Below, one piece after another: positions 7,260 to 15,245 of a stretch of DNA of 64,000 nt. The stretch's first letter is position 1. Each line of letters begins with the position of its first letter. This DNA is from Paracoccaceae bacterium. Its GTDB lineage: Bacteria; Pseudomonadota; Alphaproteobacteria; Rhodobacterales; Rhodobacteraceae. The stretch is from contig JASBTX010000003.1 of NCBI GenBank assembly GCA_030148225.1, forward strand, positions 1 to 64,000, written 5' to 3'. Below the pieces are notes generated by a model. It saw only the letters and a list, made by a program, of their open reading frames with translations. It did not search any database and was not told the DNA's origin. The position numbers and the translations under genes were made by a program.

Positions 7260-8486
7260 ATGCCAGGTGTCACGCTGCACAAACGGACAACGCGACTTGC
7301 CGACGGACTTCGGTGCGTTGACCTGTTTGCGGGTGCTGGCGGTCTCGCCGTAGGTTTCCGCGCGGCTGGTTGGAGTATCGCCTGCGGCAACGACATGGAT
7401 GCGGGTGCATCGGCGACTTTTCGGTTGAATTTCCCCGAGGCATCGTTCTTCGAAGGCCCGATCTCGGGCGTCCGCGGCGTGGACATGCTCACCGAAGCGG
7501 CGGTTTCTGTGGGTGGGTTGGACTGCCTGATCGGCGGCCCACCCTGCCAGTCATTCAGCCACAACAATCACAAGAGGAACGCGGTTGATGACCGCGCCAG
7601 GCTCTTTGAACGGTATCTTTCGATCGTCGGCACTATGCGACCCAAGACGATTGTGATGGAGAATGTGCCAGGAATTCTCTCGATTGACGGTGGATCGGTG
7701 GTTGACGAAATCACAGACGGACTAAAGGGCCTGGGCTACAACACGCCTTTCGTAAAGGTACTTTCCGCGGAGGAATTTGGGACGCCGCAGGTGCGACGAC
7801 GAGCTTTCATAGTCGCCAGCCGATTTGGTCCCTCCGAGGAACTCTTGCCAGCCGCCACCCACTGGTCACCTCGTTTTTCCCATGTAGGCTATCCGAAATC
7901 GCGACCGGCCGGGGCAACCAAACAACCTGTCACTGTTTGGCAGGCTATAGGCGATTTGCCCGGTTTGAATGGCGAACATGGGTCGCCAGAAGTGACTAGA
8001 GACTGGAAACGCGCGACGACGGCATATCAAAGAAATGCCCAAGCAGGTGCCCCACTTATCTACAATCACCTGGGCCATAGGTTGACCGAAGTTAATTTGG
8101 CCCGTGTCGTCCATATTCCACCCGGCGGCAATTGGAGGGATGTCCCACGTGAATTGCTGCCTGCGGGAATGCGTCGAGCCAAGCTGACCGACCACACTAA
8201 GAGATACGGTCGTCTTTGCAAGGATGGCTTTGCTTCCACAATTCTTACGAAGTGTGATCCGCATTGGGGTGCCTATATTCACCCGGTCGAAGACAGAACG
8301 ATCACGATTAGGGAGGCCGCCAGGCTGCAAGGATTTCCGGACAGATTCCGCTTTGCCGGAAGCAGCATTGGGCCTCTATACGAACAGGTGGGAAACGCCG
8401 TACCTGTCCAACTTGCTCAAGCAATTGGCGTTGCAGTGCACGATCACCTACATCGGCACGACCTGGGCATTTCCGAAGCCGCGTAA
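7260..8486 (+). CDS. DNA (cytosine-5)-methyltransferase
   Basis: This 408-residue enzyme transfers a methyl group from S-adenosylmethionine to C5 of cytosine in a specific DNA site. Motif I DLFAGAGGL (21-29) binds SAM. Motif IV GGPPCQSFS (92-100) carries the catalytic Cys96. Motif VI ENV is at 134-136, motif VIII QVRRR at 177-181, and motif X (EQVGNAVP) lies near residue 380. The target-recognition region lies between about 190 and 330. Length is normal for a monospecific Dcm-type enzyme. It is divergent from the ParB-SNF2-Vsr-HNH-GIY operon and is presumably its protective partner, since Vsr normally accompanies such enzymes. The start at 7260 is the first ATG in frame with a weak purine-rich site before it. 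The recognition sequence cannot be read from the protein. Confidence 0.93.
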   Translation: MPGVTLHKRTTRLADGLRCVDLFAGAGGLAVGFRAAGWSIACGNDMDAGASATFRLNFPEASFFEGPISGVRGVDMLTEAAVSVGGLDCLIGGPPCQSFSHNNHKRNAVDDRARLFERYLSIVGTMRPKTIVMENVPGILSIDGGSVVDEITDGLKGLGYNTPFVKVLSAEEFGTPQVRRRAFIVASRFGPSEELLPAATHWSPRFSHVGYPKSRPAGATKQPVTVWQAIGDLPGLNGEHGSPEVTRDWKRATTAYQRNAQAGAPLIYNHLGHRLTEVNLARVVHIPPGGNWRDVPRELLPAGMRRAKLTDHTKRYGRLCKDGFASTILTKCDPHWGAYIHPVEDRTITIREAARLQGFPDRFRFAGSSIGPLYEQVGNAVPVQLAQAIGVAVHDHLHRHDLGISEAA

Positions 8487-8549
8487 GTACGTAAGTTTGA
8501 GCGCTGCATTGCAGGTTGAGGCCGACGCAACGGCCGGCCCCTTCCTGAT

Positions 8550-8873
8550 TTAACCGTCCTGAGAGATAATTTTGGCGCGAAAACCCGCCGCGTGTGCCAC
8601 CAAGGTCGCATGTCTGCACAATGCCCCGGGAATGCATCTGCGCGCTTTGTAAAGCACGTCAGAAACCAGCAGGAAAACTTTGAACCCGTTGTAACGATTC
8701 CGACTAAGGTTTGGATCGTCAGCGATCAATTGCACCAATTCGAACGCAGCACGGACGTGCGGCCGTCGGTGTCCTAGCTCTGGCTCTATTTCTTCGATGA
8801 CCTTCCTGAGCTTTTCGGCGGGCGCCACAAATTTCGCACCATCGGACAGGTTTTTTACTTCGCTCGAATCCAT
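8550..8873 (-). CDS. Hypothetical protein, 107 aa, convergent with the methyltransferase
   Basis: This is a 107-residue protein with no recognised domain. The middle (about 25-75) is predicted helical (EKLRKVIEEIEPELG and AAFELVQLIADDPN), followed by a short basic C-terminal part. The start at 8873 was chosen because AAAGGA precedes it at good spacing; the frame extends to 9002 without a better site. It faces the methyltransferase gene tail to tail with 63 bp between, and stands before the phage-like gene row. It may be cargo or a small accessory protein of the island. No function is assigned. Confidence 0.5.
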   Translation of the reverse strand: MDSSEVKNLSDGAKFVAPAEKLRKVIEEIEPELGHRRPHVRAAFELVQLIADDPNLSRNRYNGFKVFLLVSDVLYKARRCIPGALCRHATLVAHAAGFRAKIISQDG

Positions 8874-9037
8874 TGACAGGTTCCTTTTGCTACATGAAAA
8901 TTCAGCCCACGCGAATTGCGTGAACGGACCATTCAATAGGAAACTGTCAAGCCCCGGCATATCCTTATTTGGATTCCGAACGGCGTGGTAAGGAATTGGC
9001 AAGAAATCTCAACGTCACCCGGCACACTCCAGTTCAA

Positions 9038-9241
9038 TCAACTGGAGATGATATAGAGCGTGTTCACATCCTTGGCTGAGATTGCGTCGTACTGAGCCTG
9101 GGTCACCGAAACGATGTTCTGGATCACCGTTCCGCTTGGCGCGTTGGCCTGTTCCAAAGAGGAATAAATCGCGGGTGCTTTGTCGTCACCGACGAACACA
9201 GGACCGGCGAAGAATGTGGATTGGCGGACTTTGCGTGACAT
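9038..9241 (-). CDS. Small phage fibre/collar-like protein
   Basis: This 67-residue protein ends in VTQAQYDAISAKDVNTLYII. The pattern (T-Q-x-x-Y-D-A, then D-x-x-T-L-Y-x-I) is repeatedly seen in phage head-fibre and upper tail-fibre proteins. The N-terminal part is short and basic. It is the last gene of the minus-strand row starting with the terminase-like gene at 12311. In phages this motif is one segment of larger fibres; here it stands alone. A structural or adaptor role in satellite particles is inferred. Confidence 0.5.
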   Translation of the reverse strand: MSRKVRQSTFFAGPVFVGDDKAPAIYSSLEQANAPSGTVIQNIVSVTQAQYDAISAKDVNTLYIISS

Positions 9242-9279
9242 GGGTCAGTGCCCTTTCATGGTTTTGGAGCTGTTCGACT

Positions 9280-9537
9280 TCACGTCGCGGCCCAGACGTC
9301 GGAAACTGTGCTTCCCGCGGACAGCACGGTCACAAACTCGCCAGGCAGAAAGCCAGACAAGACCGGCATTGATACCACGGTCCCGCCCTTCATGACTGCG
9401 CTGAGGTCGCCGTCCGAGCCGATCAGAAGCCCTCTGGTGTCAGACGGGCAATCAGCGTCGCTGCCAATTGACCCGCCGCCATCGAGTTCGGTGTAAAGGC
9501 GCGGCGGACGCTGGGCCTTTTGGTGCGGGGCGGTCAC
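9280..9537 (-). CDS. Small spike-base-like phage protein
   Basis: This 85-residue protein has a central stretch, CPSDTRGLLIGSDGDLSAVM, followed by GGTVVSMPVLSGFLPGEF and VLSAGSTVSDVWA. This resembles the small beta-rich spike-base proteins found with gene transfer agents and phages of Rhodobacterales. In those, a -PSDT-RAL-IG-DGD- start leads into a hydrophobic beta segment. It lies between the fibre-like gene and an 82-residue gene in the same minus-strand row. The assignment rests on recalled sequence pattern only. Confidence 0.5.
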   Translation of the reverse strand: MTAPHQKAQRPPRLYTELDGGGSIGSDADCPSDTRGLLIGSDGDLSAVMKGGTVVSMPVLSGFLPGEFVTVLSAGSTVSDVWAAT

Positions 9538-9538
9538 G

Positions 9539-9787
9539 TCAGGTTCCCGCCAATTTGGCGCGCGCCTCGGTCAAATCCATCGAGGTCACGCCGTCGCGTT
9601 CGAGTTCCTGGGCATCGTCGCGGGTCTGCATGAGCGACCGGCCCATGTCGGTGTCGAGGGCACGCGTATAGGCCTTCTCGAAGGTCTCGCCGTCCCGCTG
9701 CATTGACTTGGCCAGCTTGTCCAGCTCGGCCTCTGCGGCCTCGCGATTGGTCGCGGCTGCCTTCTTCACATCGGTTGTCTTGATCAT
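9539..9787 (-). CDS. Hypothetical protein, 82 aa, helical
   Basis: This 82-residue, highly charged, probably all-helical protein (REAAEAELDKLAKSMQRDG, then YTRALDTDMGRSLMQ) has no recognised domain. The start at 9787 (MIKTTDVKK) is preceded by AAAAGGATAC on the coding strand, while the frame to 9874 would run into the upstream gene. It ends 2 bp before the spike-base-like gene, so the two are probably coupled. Short helical proteins with this look often occur as scaffold or adaptor pieces in phage structural rows, but nothing specific can be claimed. Confidence 0.5.
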   Translation of the reverse strand: MIKTTDVKKAAATNREAAEAELDKLAKSMQRDGETFEKAYTRALDTDMGRSLMQTRDDAQELERDGVTSMDLTEARAKLAGT

Positions 9788-9824
9788 TGTCGTATCCTTT
9801 TCCGTTTCGCGGTATTCTGGGTTT

Positions 9825-10487
9825 TCATTGGGTCGGCTCCATTTTTTCCAATTCGGCCTTGGCCTCGCGGGCAAGGTTGGTTTGCGGACTCTCCGCCTTC
9901 ACCCTGAGTACCGTCGCGCGCAGGCTGGCTGCGACCCGTTCCTCAGCATCGGCAAGAGACAAGCAATGACGCTCGCGGATCGGAGTGTCGATGCCGAGCG
10001 ACCTGGCCAGACCTTGGCCACCGGCTTGGATGACCGCTTTGACCAGTGGTTCGGCCTGTCGGTTCGTCGTCAAAGAGCGCTCGACGGATGTCACGTCGCC
10101 GCCGGCACCGGAAACTTGGCCGACCTCTTTTCGGAGGGCTGCAGCATAGGCGGTCCAGGATGTCGCCAGTGCGGTTATTGCGTCATCCACGGCAACGGCC
10201 AGCTTTGTGCGATTGGCCGTGGCTTCCAACGCGGCTTCGGCCCGCCGTTTTCGCGCGGCTCTTTCCAGCGCATGTGCGGCATTGTCGGAACGGGCTGCCA
10301 ATTCCGCGATGGCTTCGTCCAGGATCGCCGATTGTTCCACCAGTGCGGCCAGCGATGCGGACGGCTTCTCGCCGTTGATGACCGCCTCTTTCGCCTCAAC
10401 CCGCGCTGACTCAATCGCATTCGCGATCTGTTCGCGCTCAGCGCGAAGCTCCGCAAGGCGAGTTTCAATATCCTCTTTCTTGTTCAC
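9825..10487 (-). CDS. Coiled-coil hypothetical protein, 220 aa
   Basis: This 220-residue protein is rich in Ala, Glu and Arg. Residues about 1-100 form strong heptad-like helices (IETRLAELRAEREQIANAI), and another helical segment occurs near the C-terminus. No catalytic motif or signal peptide is visible. It sits in the middle of the minus-strand row of element B between a 121-residue unknown and the small helical protein, with about 170 bp free upstream that shows no gene. Scaffold-like or DNA-binding roles are possible, and I do not assign one. Confidence 0.55.
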   Translation of the reverse strand: MNKKEDIETRLAELRAEREQIANAIESARVEAKEAVINGEKPSASLAALVEQSAILDEAIAELAARSDNAAHALERAARKRRAEAALEATANRTKLAVAVDDAITALATSWTAYAAALRKEVGQVSGAGGDVTSVERSLTTNRQAEPLVKAVIQAGGQGLARSLGIDTPIRERHCLSLADAEERVAASLRATVLRVKAESPQTNLAREAKAELEKMEPTQ

Positions 10488-10655
10488 CAGTAAACCGCTC
10501 CTCTTCGATGTCAGGGCGGGCGCGGCGGTAGACCCAACCGCCGTGCCCGAGTGCCGGCCGACCGGAAAGGAGACCGGCGGTCGGACACGTCGGAACTTTG
10601 CCGTGATCGACAGCGGCGGGGGACCAGCGTTTTCAGTATTGGGTCAAACGCTGGC

Positions 10656-11021
10656 TCAGGCTACCGCCAACACCTCGTTCTCCATCTGAAGAAGCAGTTC
10701 TGTGGGTACGCCTGGCGTTGGAAGGAACTGGCCGGGATTGTCTTGCACATTGGATCGGTAGGACCGCCAGCATCGGGCATTGGGGCAATCGATGTCTCGA
10801 TCGATGAATGCCTGCATGGCAGACCGAACCCACCCACGAGGGAAATCCGTCGAGCCCTGACAATACCACATGGCAGCAAGCAACCTGACAGCATTGGCCC
10901 GCATGGAGAGGTCCGGCTTCGGCGGAAACTCATCTAGCGCTTCTGCCACGAGCGCGTCGGCCTGGGCCTGTGTCCTGTGATAGCGAAAGCCGGGAAGCTC
11001 CGGCTGTTCACGCGTGCTCAT
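10656..11021 (-). CDS. Hypothetical protein, 121 aa
   Basis: This is a 121-residue protein of unknown function. It opens with a polar segment (REQPELPGFRYHRTQAQADA), followed by mixed helical sequence with two Cys residues near the middle (IDCPNARCW). It overlaps the end of the preceding 53-residue gene by 4 bp, which indicates translational coupling within the terminase-led row. No signal peptide, membrane segment or known motif was seen. Confidence 0.55.
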   Translation of the reverse strand: MSTREQPELPGFRYHRTQAQADALVAEALDEFPPKPDLSMRANAVRLLAAMWYCQGSTDFPRGWVRSAMQAFIDRDIDCPNARCWRSYRSNVQDNPGQFLPTPGVPTELLLQMENEVLAVA

Positions 11022-11179
11022 TCCACGGGATGCCCGAGCTCGGCGAGCAAAGCGCGCTTGCGTTCGATCAGGTCGAAAAGCTCATCCTGCTTCAGTTCTC
11101 GTTCGTTGAAACGGGCTTCCATCTTGGCAAGCGCCTGCTTCTCACGGGTAATAACCCGCATCGGTGTTTCTCGACTCAT
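11018..11179 (-). CDS. Very small helical protein, 53 aa
   Basis: This 53-residue charged protein probably consists of one long helix (REKQALAKMEARFNERELKQ). The ATG at 11179 has GGGAG at good distance; the longer frame from 11215 lacks one. Its stop overlaps the next start (ATGA-type, 11018-11021). It may be a coiled-coil partner or a small regulator of the satellite, but there is no family match from memory. Confidence 0.45.
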   Translation of the reverse strand: MSRETPMRVITREKQALAKMEARFNERELKQDELFDLIERKRALLAELGHPVE

Positions 11180-11442
11180 CTTGGCGTCTCCCGAAAGCTG
11201 GTGAGGTCGCCGCATTCTGCCGTACCGTCATAACTACGTAAGCCAGCGAGCCGGCCCCTGGGATTTCCAGAGCAGGGTGGCAGAAATTTCCAGATGTCAT
11301 CCGGAAACTGCGGTTCCGATTTCAGAAAGCCAATATTTCGGCGAGACACACCGAAACCGGATTGCCGAAATTCGGAGGGCGCGAAAAGCTACCCTCCCAG
11401 CCCCGAACGGCATAGCCCCTCCGGTAAAAAGGGCACCTCGCC

Positions 11443-11736
11443 CTACTCGAACCACGGCGTCCGTCTGACGTGATCCAGAAGCAGTTGCCGCATGGCGTCG
11501 TCAAGATCGCGGCGACTTTCGATCGACGCAAGCGCCTCGTCCCTGCGGTCCGCGCTGCGCCACGGCGTCGGTTCGGTGCCTGCTTCCATCTCGGCAATCA
11601 GCCCGGTCTCTGGCGTGTCCAGATGACCCACCGAGGATCGGCAGGTCAACGTGCCATCCTCAAAGGGCAGCGTGACGGTGCCGCAAGGAAGGATGAAGCA
11701 CAGGTTCATCTCCGCCCATTGGTCCACCTGGCTCAT
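11443..11736 (-). CDS. Hypothetical protein, 97 aa
   Basis: This 97-residue protein starts 4 bp inside the end of the terminase-like gene (11733-11736), so it is probably coupled to it. The first half is beta-like (LCFILPCGTVTLPFEDGTL), the second helical and acidic. No known motif is visible. Position directly after a small-terminase-like gene suggests a packaging or head-related helper, which is inference only. The 263 bp between its stop and the next gene (11180-11442) show no further gene. Confidence 0.5.
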   Translation of the reverse strand: MSQVDQWAEMNLCFILPCGTVTLPFEDGTLTCRSSVGHLDTPETGLIAEMEAGTEPTPWRSADRRDEALASIESRRDLDDAMRQLLLDHVRRTPWFE

Positions 11737-12311
11737 CCCTCGTCCTCCTCGGCGATGACCTCGGCGTCGATCACGTCTTCGGCGACCGTGGGCCTCACGA
11801 GCTTCGGCATTGATCCTGTGGTCGATTTGGGGGCCGAGGTGTTGTTTATCTGGACATTCGTCTGTGCCGGACCATCGGCCGACTGCATCCTGAGGGACAG
11901 AAGCTTGTTCAGGATGCGGGGTTCGACCAGGGTCGTCACAAACTTCTGGACCACCTCGAAATCGTCATCCAGTTCCGGTTCGCCCGTTTTCGGGTCGATG
12001 ACAGGCACCCACTTTCCGGTCCCCATCTCTAGCGCCGTCTGAACCACGCGATGCGTCAGTTCTTCTTCGAAGCCGGCAAGGGCCTCATCCCAAGCTTCGG
12101 CAAATTCGGGGTTCCGGTCGCGTCGATCGTAGAAGGTGCGCCTGGTGATACCAGTCATGTTCGCCGCATAGGTCACATGGCCGAACTGCCGCAGATGGTG
12201 AAGGAACTCATCGCCCTTCTCGCCGTAGATTGAGCGGATGATCGGGGCCAGTTCCGACTTCTTGTGCGGGTCGGGTGCAGGCTTGATCCTGTTCATCTGC
12301 AAGATGCCCAT
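11733..12311 (-). CDS. Terminase small subunit-like HTH protein
   Basis: This 192-residue protein has an N-terminal helix-turn-helix (about residues 45-75: GHVTYAANMTGITRRTFYDR, then NPEFAEAWDEAL). This strongly resembles phage small-terminase and terminase-like HTH proteins that recognise pac or cos sites. The middle part is helical and the C-terminus is acidic and disordered. The start at 12311 is preceded by AGGA at 7 nt. It heads a row of seven further small genes. Phage satellites of the PICI type encode their own small terminase to direct helper capsids to package satellite DNA, which would explain the absence of a large terminase. It could also be a simple regulator. Confidence 0.62.
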   Translation of the reverse strand: MGILQMNRIKPAPDPHKKSELAPIIRSIYGEKGDEFLHHLRQFGHVTYAANMTGITRRTFYDRRDRNPEFAEAWDEALAGFEEELTHRVVQTALEMGTGKWVPVIDPKTGEPELDDDFEVVQKFVTTLVEPRILNKLLSLRMQSADGPAQTNVQINNTSAPKSTTGSMPKLVRPTVAEDVIDAEVIAEEDEG

Positions 12312-12365
12312 GTCTTTGTCCTACTGCCGTTAAGGGGCTGGAAATGCCCGTTTCTCGGATCGTCT

Positions 12366-12386
12366 ACTGTACCCGGAACTGTACTT
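12366..12386 (-). promoter_or_regulatory. AAGTACAGT-type pair upstream of the terminase operon
   Basis: On the minus strand, AAGTACAGT (12378-12386) is followed 12 bp on by GGGTACAGT (12366-12374). The pair lies about 55 bp upstream of the terminase-like start, where a promoter operator would be expected. The same 9-mer pair occurs at both ends of element B. This suggests that one element-encoded protein (HTH protein or integrase) acts at all three places. Confidence 0.55.
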
Positions 12387-12691
12387 GGCTGATCCGGGCA
12401 CCTTTAACCCCTTGATCCACAACCCCTTCACACGTGTCGGTCCACTGATCGTCGATCAGAGGGACAGCATAGACGGGGTGCAGATTTCGGTGCGTTTTTC
12501 CGGGCGAGCTTTCCTCACTCGTACTCGCTGACAAATTAGCACGTTGGAGGGATTTCGTACGCCAGCAAATTCGACAACCTCACAACGCTGCGCAGTCCCA
12601 GTGAACTTCCCATCCTCCAGGGAGAGGGCTTCAAAGCCTTTTCGGTGCTCTTTGCCGAATTCGGCGCTTCGCCAAACTGGAGAACGCAATA

Positions 12692-12827
12692 AGGGCGGAC
12701 GAATGGACAAGGGCGGACGCGTTTCTGTTTTATACGCGAAAGTTTATTCAGTAGTTTCTTATCAGTGTTTGTTTTGTTTTCCCTATGACTTTGAAATGCT
12801 GTCCGCCCTTGTCCATTCGTCCGCCCT
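12692..12827. other. Putative replication origin of element B (iterons around an AT-rich core)
   Basis: A 27-bp sequence at 12692-12718 is repeated as a perfect reverse complement at 12801-12827. Each arm contains GGGCGGAC twice, 18 bp apart. The 82 bp between the arms are strongly AT-rich, unlike the surroundings. It lies 30 bp beyond the 3' end of the primase/helicase gene. In the SaPI family of satellites the origin has short iterons in two sets around an AT-rich stretch of about 80 bp, which this matches in layout. The rest of 12312-12856 shows no convincing gene. Confidence 0.6.
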
Positions 12828-12856
12828 CGAACCGAAGTTCCAGATGCTCGATCCGG

Positions 12857-15244
12857 TCAAGTAGTGCCACCCGTCCAACTTTTCCTCGCCGCCAGGATGA
12901 TCTGCTTCATCTCCGCCGGCTTTTCGCGCTTCACCCGAAGGGCATCCCATTTGCCCCTCCGGGCAATGACGACGTAGTCCTTTTCGTTCCCCCCGGACCC
13001 AGGTTGGTTGAAGCGCCGTTGTGTCACCACCCCACCGGCTTCATCCACCAGAAATTTGAGGTTTGAAGGATAGGCGTTGCACGTCTTGTCCAGATGCTCG
13101 CGAACATCAGAAAGGCCGATGAGGTCGGCTGGCCAATCCCGAAACAGCGCTTTGAGCTCCCGGTGTTCTTCGGTTTCCATGAATTCAACCACAGACCTCT
13201 TGGCATCCGTCATAGGCGCTGGAAGACCTGGATTGAACGCCGTCAGGTCACGCTCCTGAAGGAGGCGCGCCACCGACGCGATGAATTTCGGGTCCCGCCG
13301 GGTCTGGTACAGGTCACTGTAGTAGGACGGATCACGGACCTGCTCCGGGTTGTAGGCCACTCGAATGCGCCGGTCCCGATCGTCAATCGGCAGTGCATCC
13401 ATGAAGTTTGAGAACATCAGAAATCGGCAGCAGTTGTACTGGACGGACTTGAGGCCGAACTTCGGGTTTATCTCCCGGTGTTCCTCCGTGATGACCTTTT
13501 GCAGCTTGTTCGCCTTGCGATAGCGGTCGGCACCGGAGCCTTCCCTGGTCTCGTCCACAACAAGCAGCAGCTTTTCGGAAAGCCGTTCGTTGAAACTGCT
13601 GCCCAGAACGTCACCGAGGTCAACGCCAAGCGCCGCATGACCAGCCAAGACGCGAGCAAGAACAGACGCCACCCAATTTCGTCCGACGCCACGTTTGGAG
13701 GTTATCATCAACCAGGCAGTGTGCGGCAGAACACCCGGTTCCTGAACGATGTGCGCCACCCAATCCAGGAAGTCGTCCGCGTCGTCGCCATTCGGCAATA
13801 GCCATCGAACGTGGTCTTCGAATTTTCCGGCCCGTTCAGCCCAATCAGCGGGAGCATCCCCGAACTGTAGATTGCCCCAAACGTTTACCGCCTCGCCACG
13901 CCCTTCTGGCGGGGGACAAATAGTCCCTCGCCCCGGCGCCCAGGTCATGACATCGACGGTCTTTCGGCTGCCGCCTTTGTCCCCGACCCAGACGTTGACG
14001 ACCCTCATCTCTTTTGGCTGTGCTGGCCGGCCGCGTTTCGGCGCGTCCCCCTCATCCTTGGTTTTCTCGGGCTCCAGGATCATCCTGCTTCCTGCGAAGT
14101 GCGTGGCTGCCAGTTCGACCGTGCGCCAAGCCCGTCCGCTTTTCAGATCAACGACGCCACCAGCGAGGCTGACGTATACAAGATCGCGCTTCGCTGACTT
14201 CAGGTCGATCCTGCGGACACTCAGTCTTTCGCGAAGGCTTGTTTCTCCGATTGCCCGGTCTTCTCTGCGTTCCCGTTCGACCAGCGCGGCAATCTCATCT
14301 TCATCGACGTTATCGAAGTCGTCTTCTGCACTTGGTCGCGGCACTTCTTCGCCCGCCCCGTGGTCGCGCATGATTTTATGGAGCGTTCGATACGTCACCC
14401 GCGACCCTGAATTGTCGGCGCTTAGGCTGTCCCAACGTGCGCCGATCTGCGCGCCCTGATCTGCGTAGGCTAGATCACCTGTCGACCAATCGATGAATTC
14501 CTGACGCCCACAACCGGCTGTGGCATGGTGGCAAGCCTGCATAAGCCCCAGCCAGCTATCGTGATCCTGAAAACTCTCAGGGTCCAGATGGGATAACATG
14601 TCAGCCAGTTCGCCAGGGTCATGTTCACCGCCACCCATGGAAGCCGTGGCCGCTCCGGTCTTACGTTTAACTTTCTCCAGGAACGCCTCGGGCACTTTCG
14701 GCGCACCAAGCCAGCCAAGATCCTTTTCGGCGTCACCGTCGCGCCATGCATAGGTTCTGAGCGTGTCAGGATGAATTGACCCCGGGGCCACAACCTGGCG
14801 ACCGATGCTCTTGAATTCGACACCGGGGAAATCGGCAAGGCTATCGACCACCGCGGTTTCGGCGTCCTTGACCATGTAGATGTGCAGGCCGCCCGAGCCC
14901 GTCACGACTGTGGGAAATTCGTCGGGGTCCAACCCGGTTCGCAGCACGAGCTCGACAAACGGGTCGACAGCCTGCCAAACCTGCTGGAAATTTCTTGGGT
15001 CAACATCCACCACCAGATCAGTGGCCTTGAGCCGGACACCAACATTGTCGCCAGCCTCCATGTGGTCGATCTGCTCAGTCGGCTTGTACGGTCGTTTTGT
15101 CCAGTTCCGATGGAGAGGGCTCTTGCCCCGCTTCCTGCTCTTACCGCCTAGTTGGTCCTCAGCGGCATGATTATGCAGTGGGATCAGTTTATAGCCTGCG
15201 TTGATCAGAGGTTCGAGCTGCGCCGCGTCGGTATTGGGCTTCAT
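12857..15244 (-). CDS. Bifunctional primase-polymerase and SF3-like helicase
   Basis: This 795-residue replication protein has an N-terminal archaeo-eukaryotic prim-pol domain (about 1-190) with catalytic VDVD (Asp80, Asp82), GSGGLHIY (116-123) and RQVVAPGSIHP (149-159). A PriCT-like segment follows (about 210-300). The C-terminal helicase is of the DUF5906/SF3 type, with a Walker-A-like GVGRN (519-523) and a Walker B VVDE (562-565). The Walker A lysine appears replaced by Arg522. It probably initiates satellite replication at the nearby origin-like repeat. The start at 15244 has GGAGG before it and lies one base after the stop of the upstream HTH gene. The longer frame to 15331 would overlap that gene. 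Confidence 0.85.
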   Translation of the reverse strand: MKPNTDAAQLEPLINAGYKLIPLHNHAAEDQLGGKSRKRGKSPLHRNWTKRPYKPTEQIDHMEAGDNVGVRLKATDLVVDVDPRNFQQVWQAVDPFVELVLRTGLDPDEFPTVVTGSGGLHIYMVKDAETAVVDSLADFPGVEFKSIGRQVVAPGSIHPDTLRTYAWRDGDAEKDLGWLGAPKVPEAFLEKVKRKTGAATASMGGGEHDPGELADMLSHLDPESFQDHDSWLGLMQACHHATAGCGRQEFIDWSTGDLAYADQGAQIGARWDSLSADNSGSRVTYRTLHKIMRDHGAGEEVPRPSAEDDFDNVDEDEIAALVERERREDRAIGETSLRERLSVRRIDLKSAKRDLVYVSLAGGVVDLKSGRAWRTVELAATHFAGSRMILEPEKTKDEGDAPKRGRPAQPKEMRVVNVWVGDKGGSRKTVDVMTWAPGRGTICPPPEGRGEAVNVWGNLQFGDAPADWAERAGKFEDHVRWLLPNGDDADDFLDWVAHIVQEPGVLPHTAWLMITSKRGVGRNWVASVLARVLAGHAALGVDLGDVLGSSFNERLSEKLLLVVDETREGSGADRYRKANKLQKVITEEHREINPKFGLKSVQYNCCRFLMFSNFMDALPIDDRDRRIRVAYNPEQVRDPSYYSDLYQTRRDPKFIASVARLLQERDLTAFNPGLPAPMTDAKRSVVEFMETEEHRELKALFRDWPADLIGLSDVREHLDKTCNAYPSNLKFLVDEAGGVVTQRRFNQPGSGGNEKDYVVIARRGKWDALRVKREKPAEMKQIILAARKSWTGGTT

Positions 15245-15245
15245 T

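Noticed and set aside
12456-12710. 84-aa minus-strand frame in the gap before the terminase operon
   Set aside because: It runs into the left arm of the origin-like repeat, lacks a ribosome site and has an implausible Arg/Pro-rich composition.
12544-12864. 106-aa plus-strand frame across the origin-like region
   Set aside because: It spans both repeat arms and the AT-rich core; codon use does not resemble the neighbouring genes.
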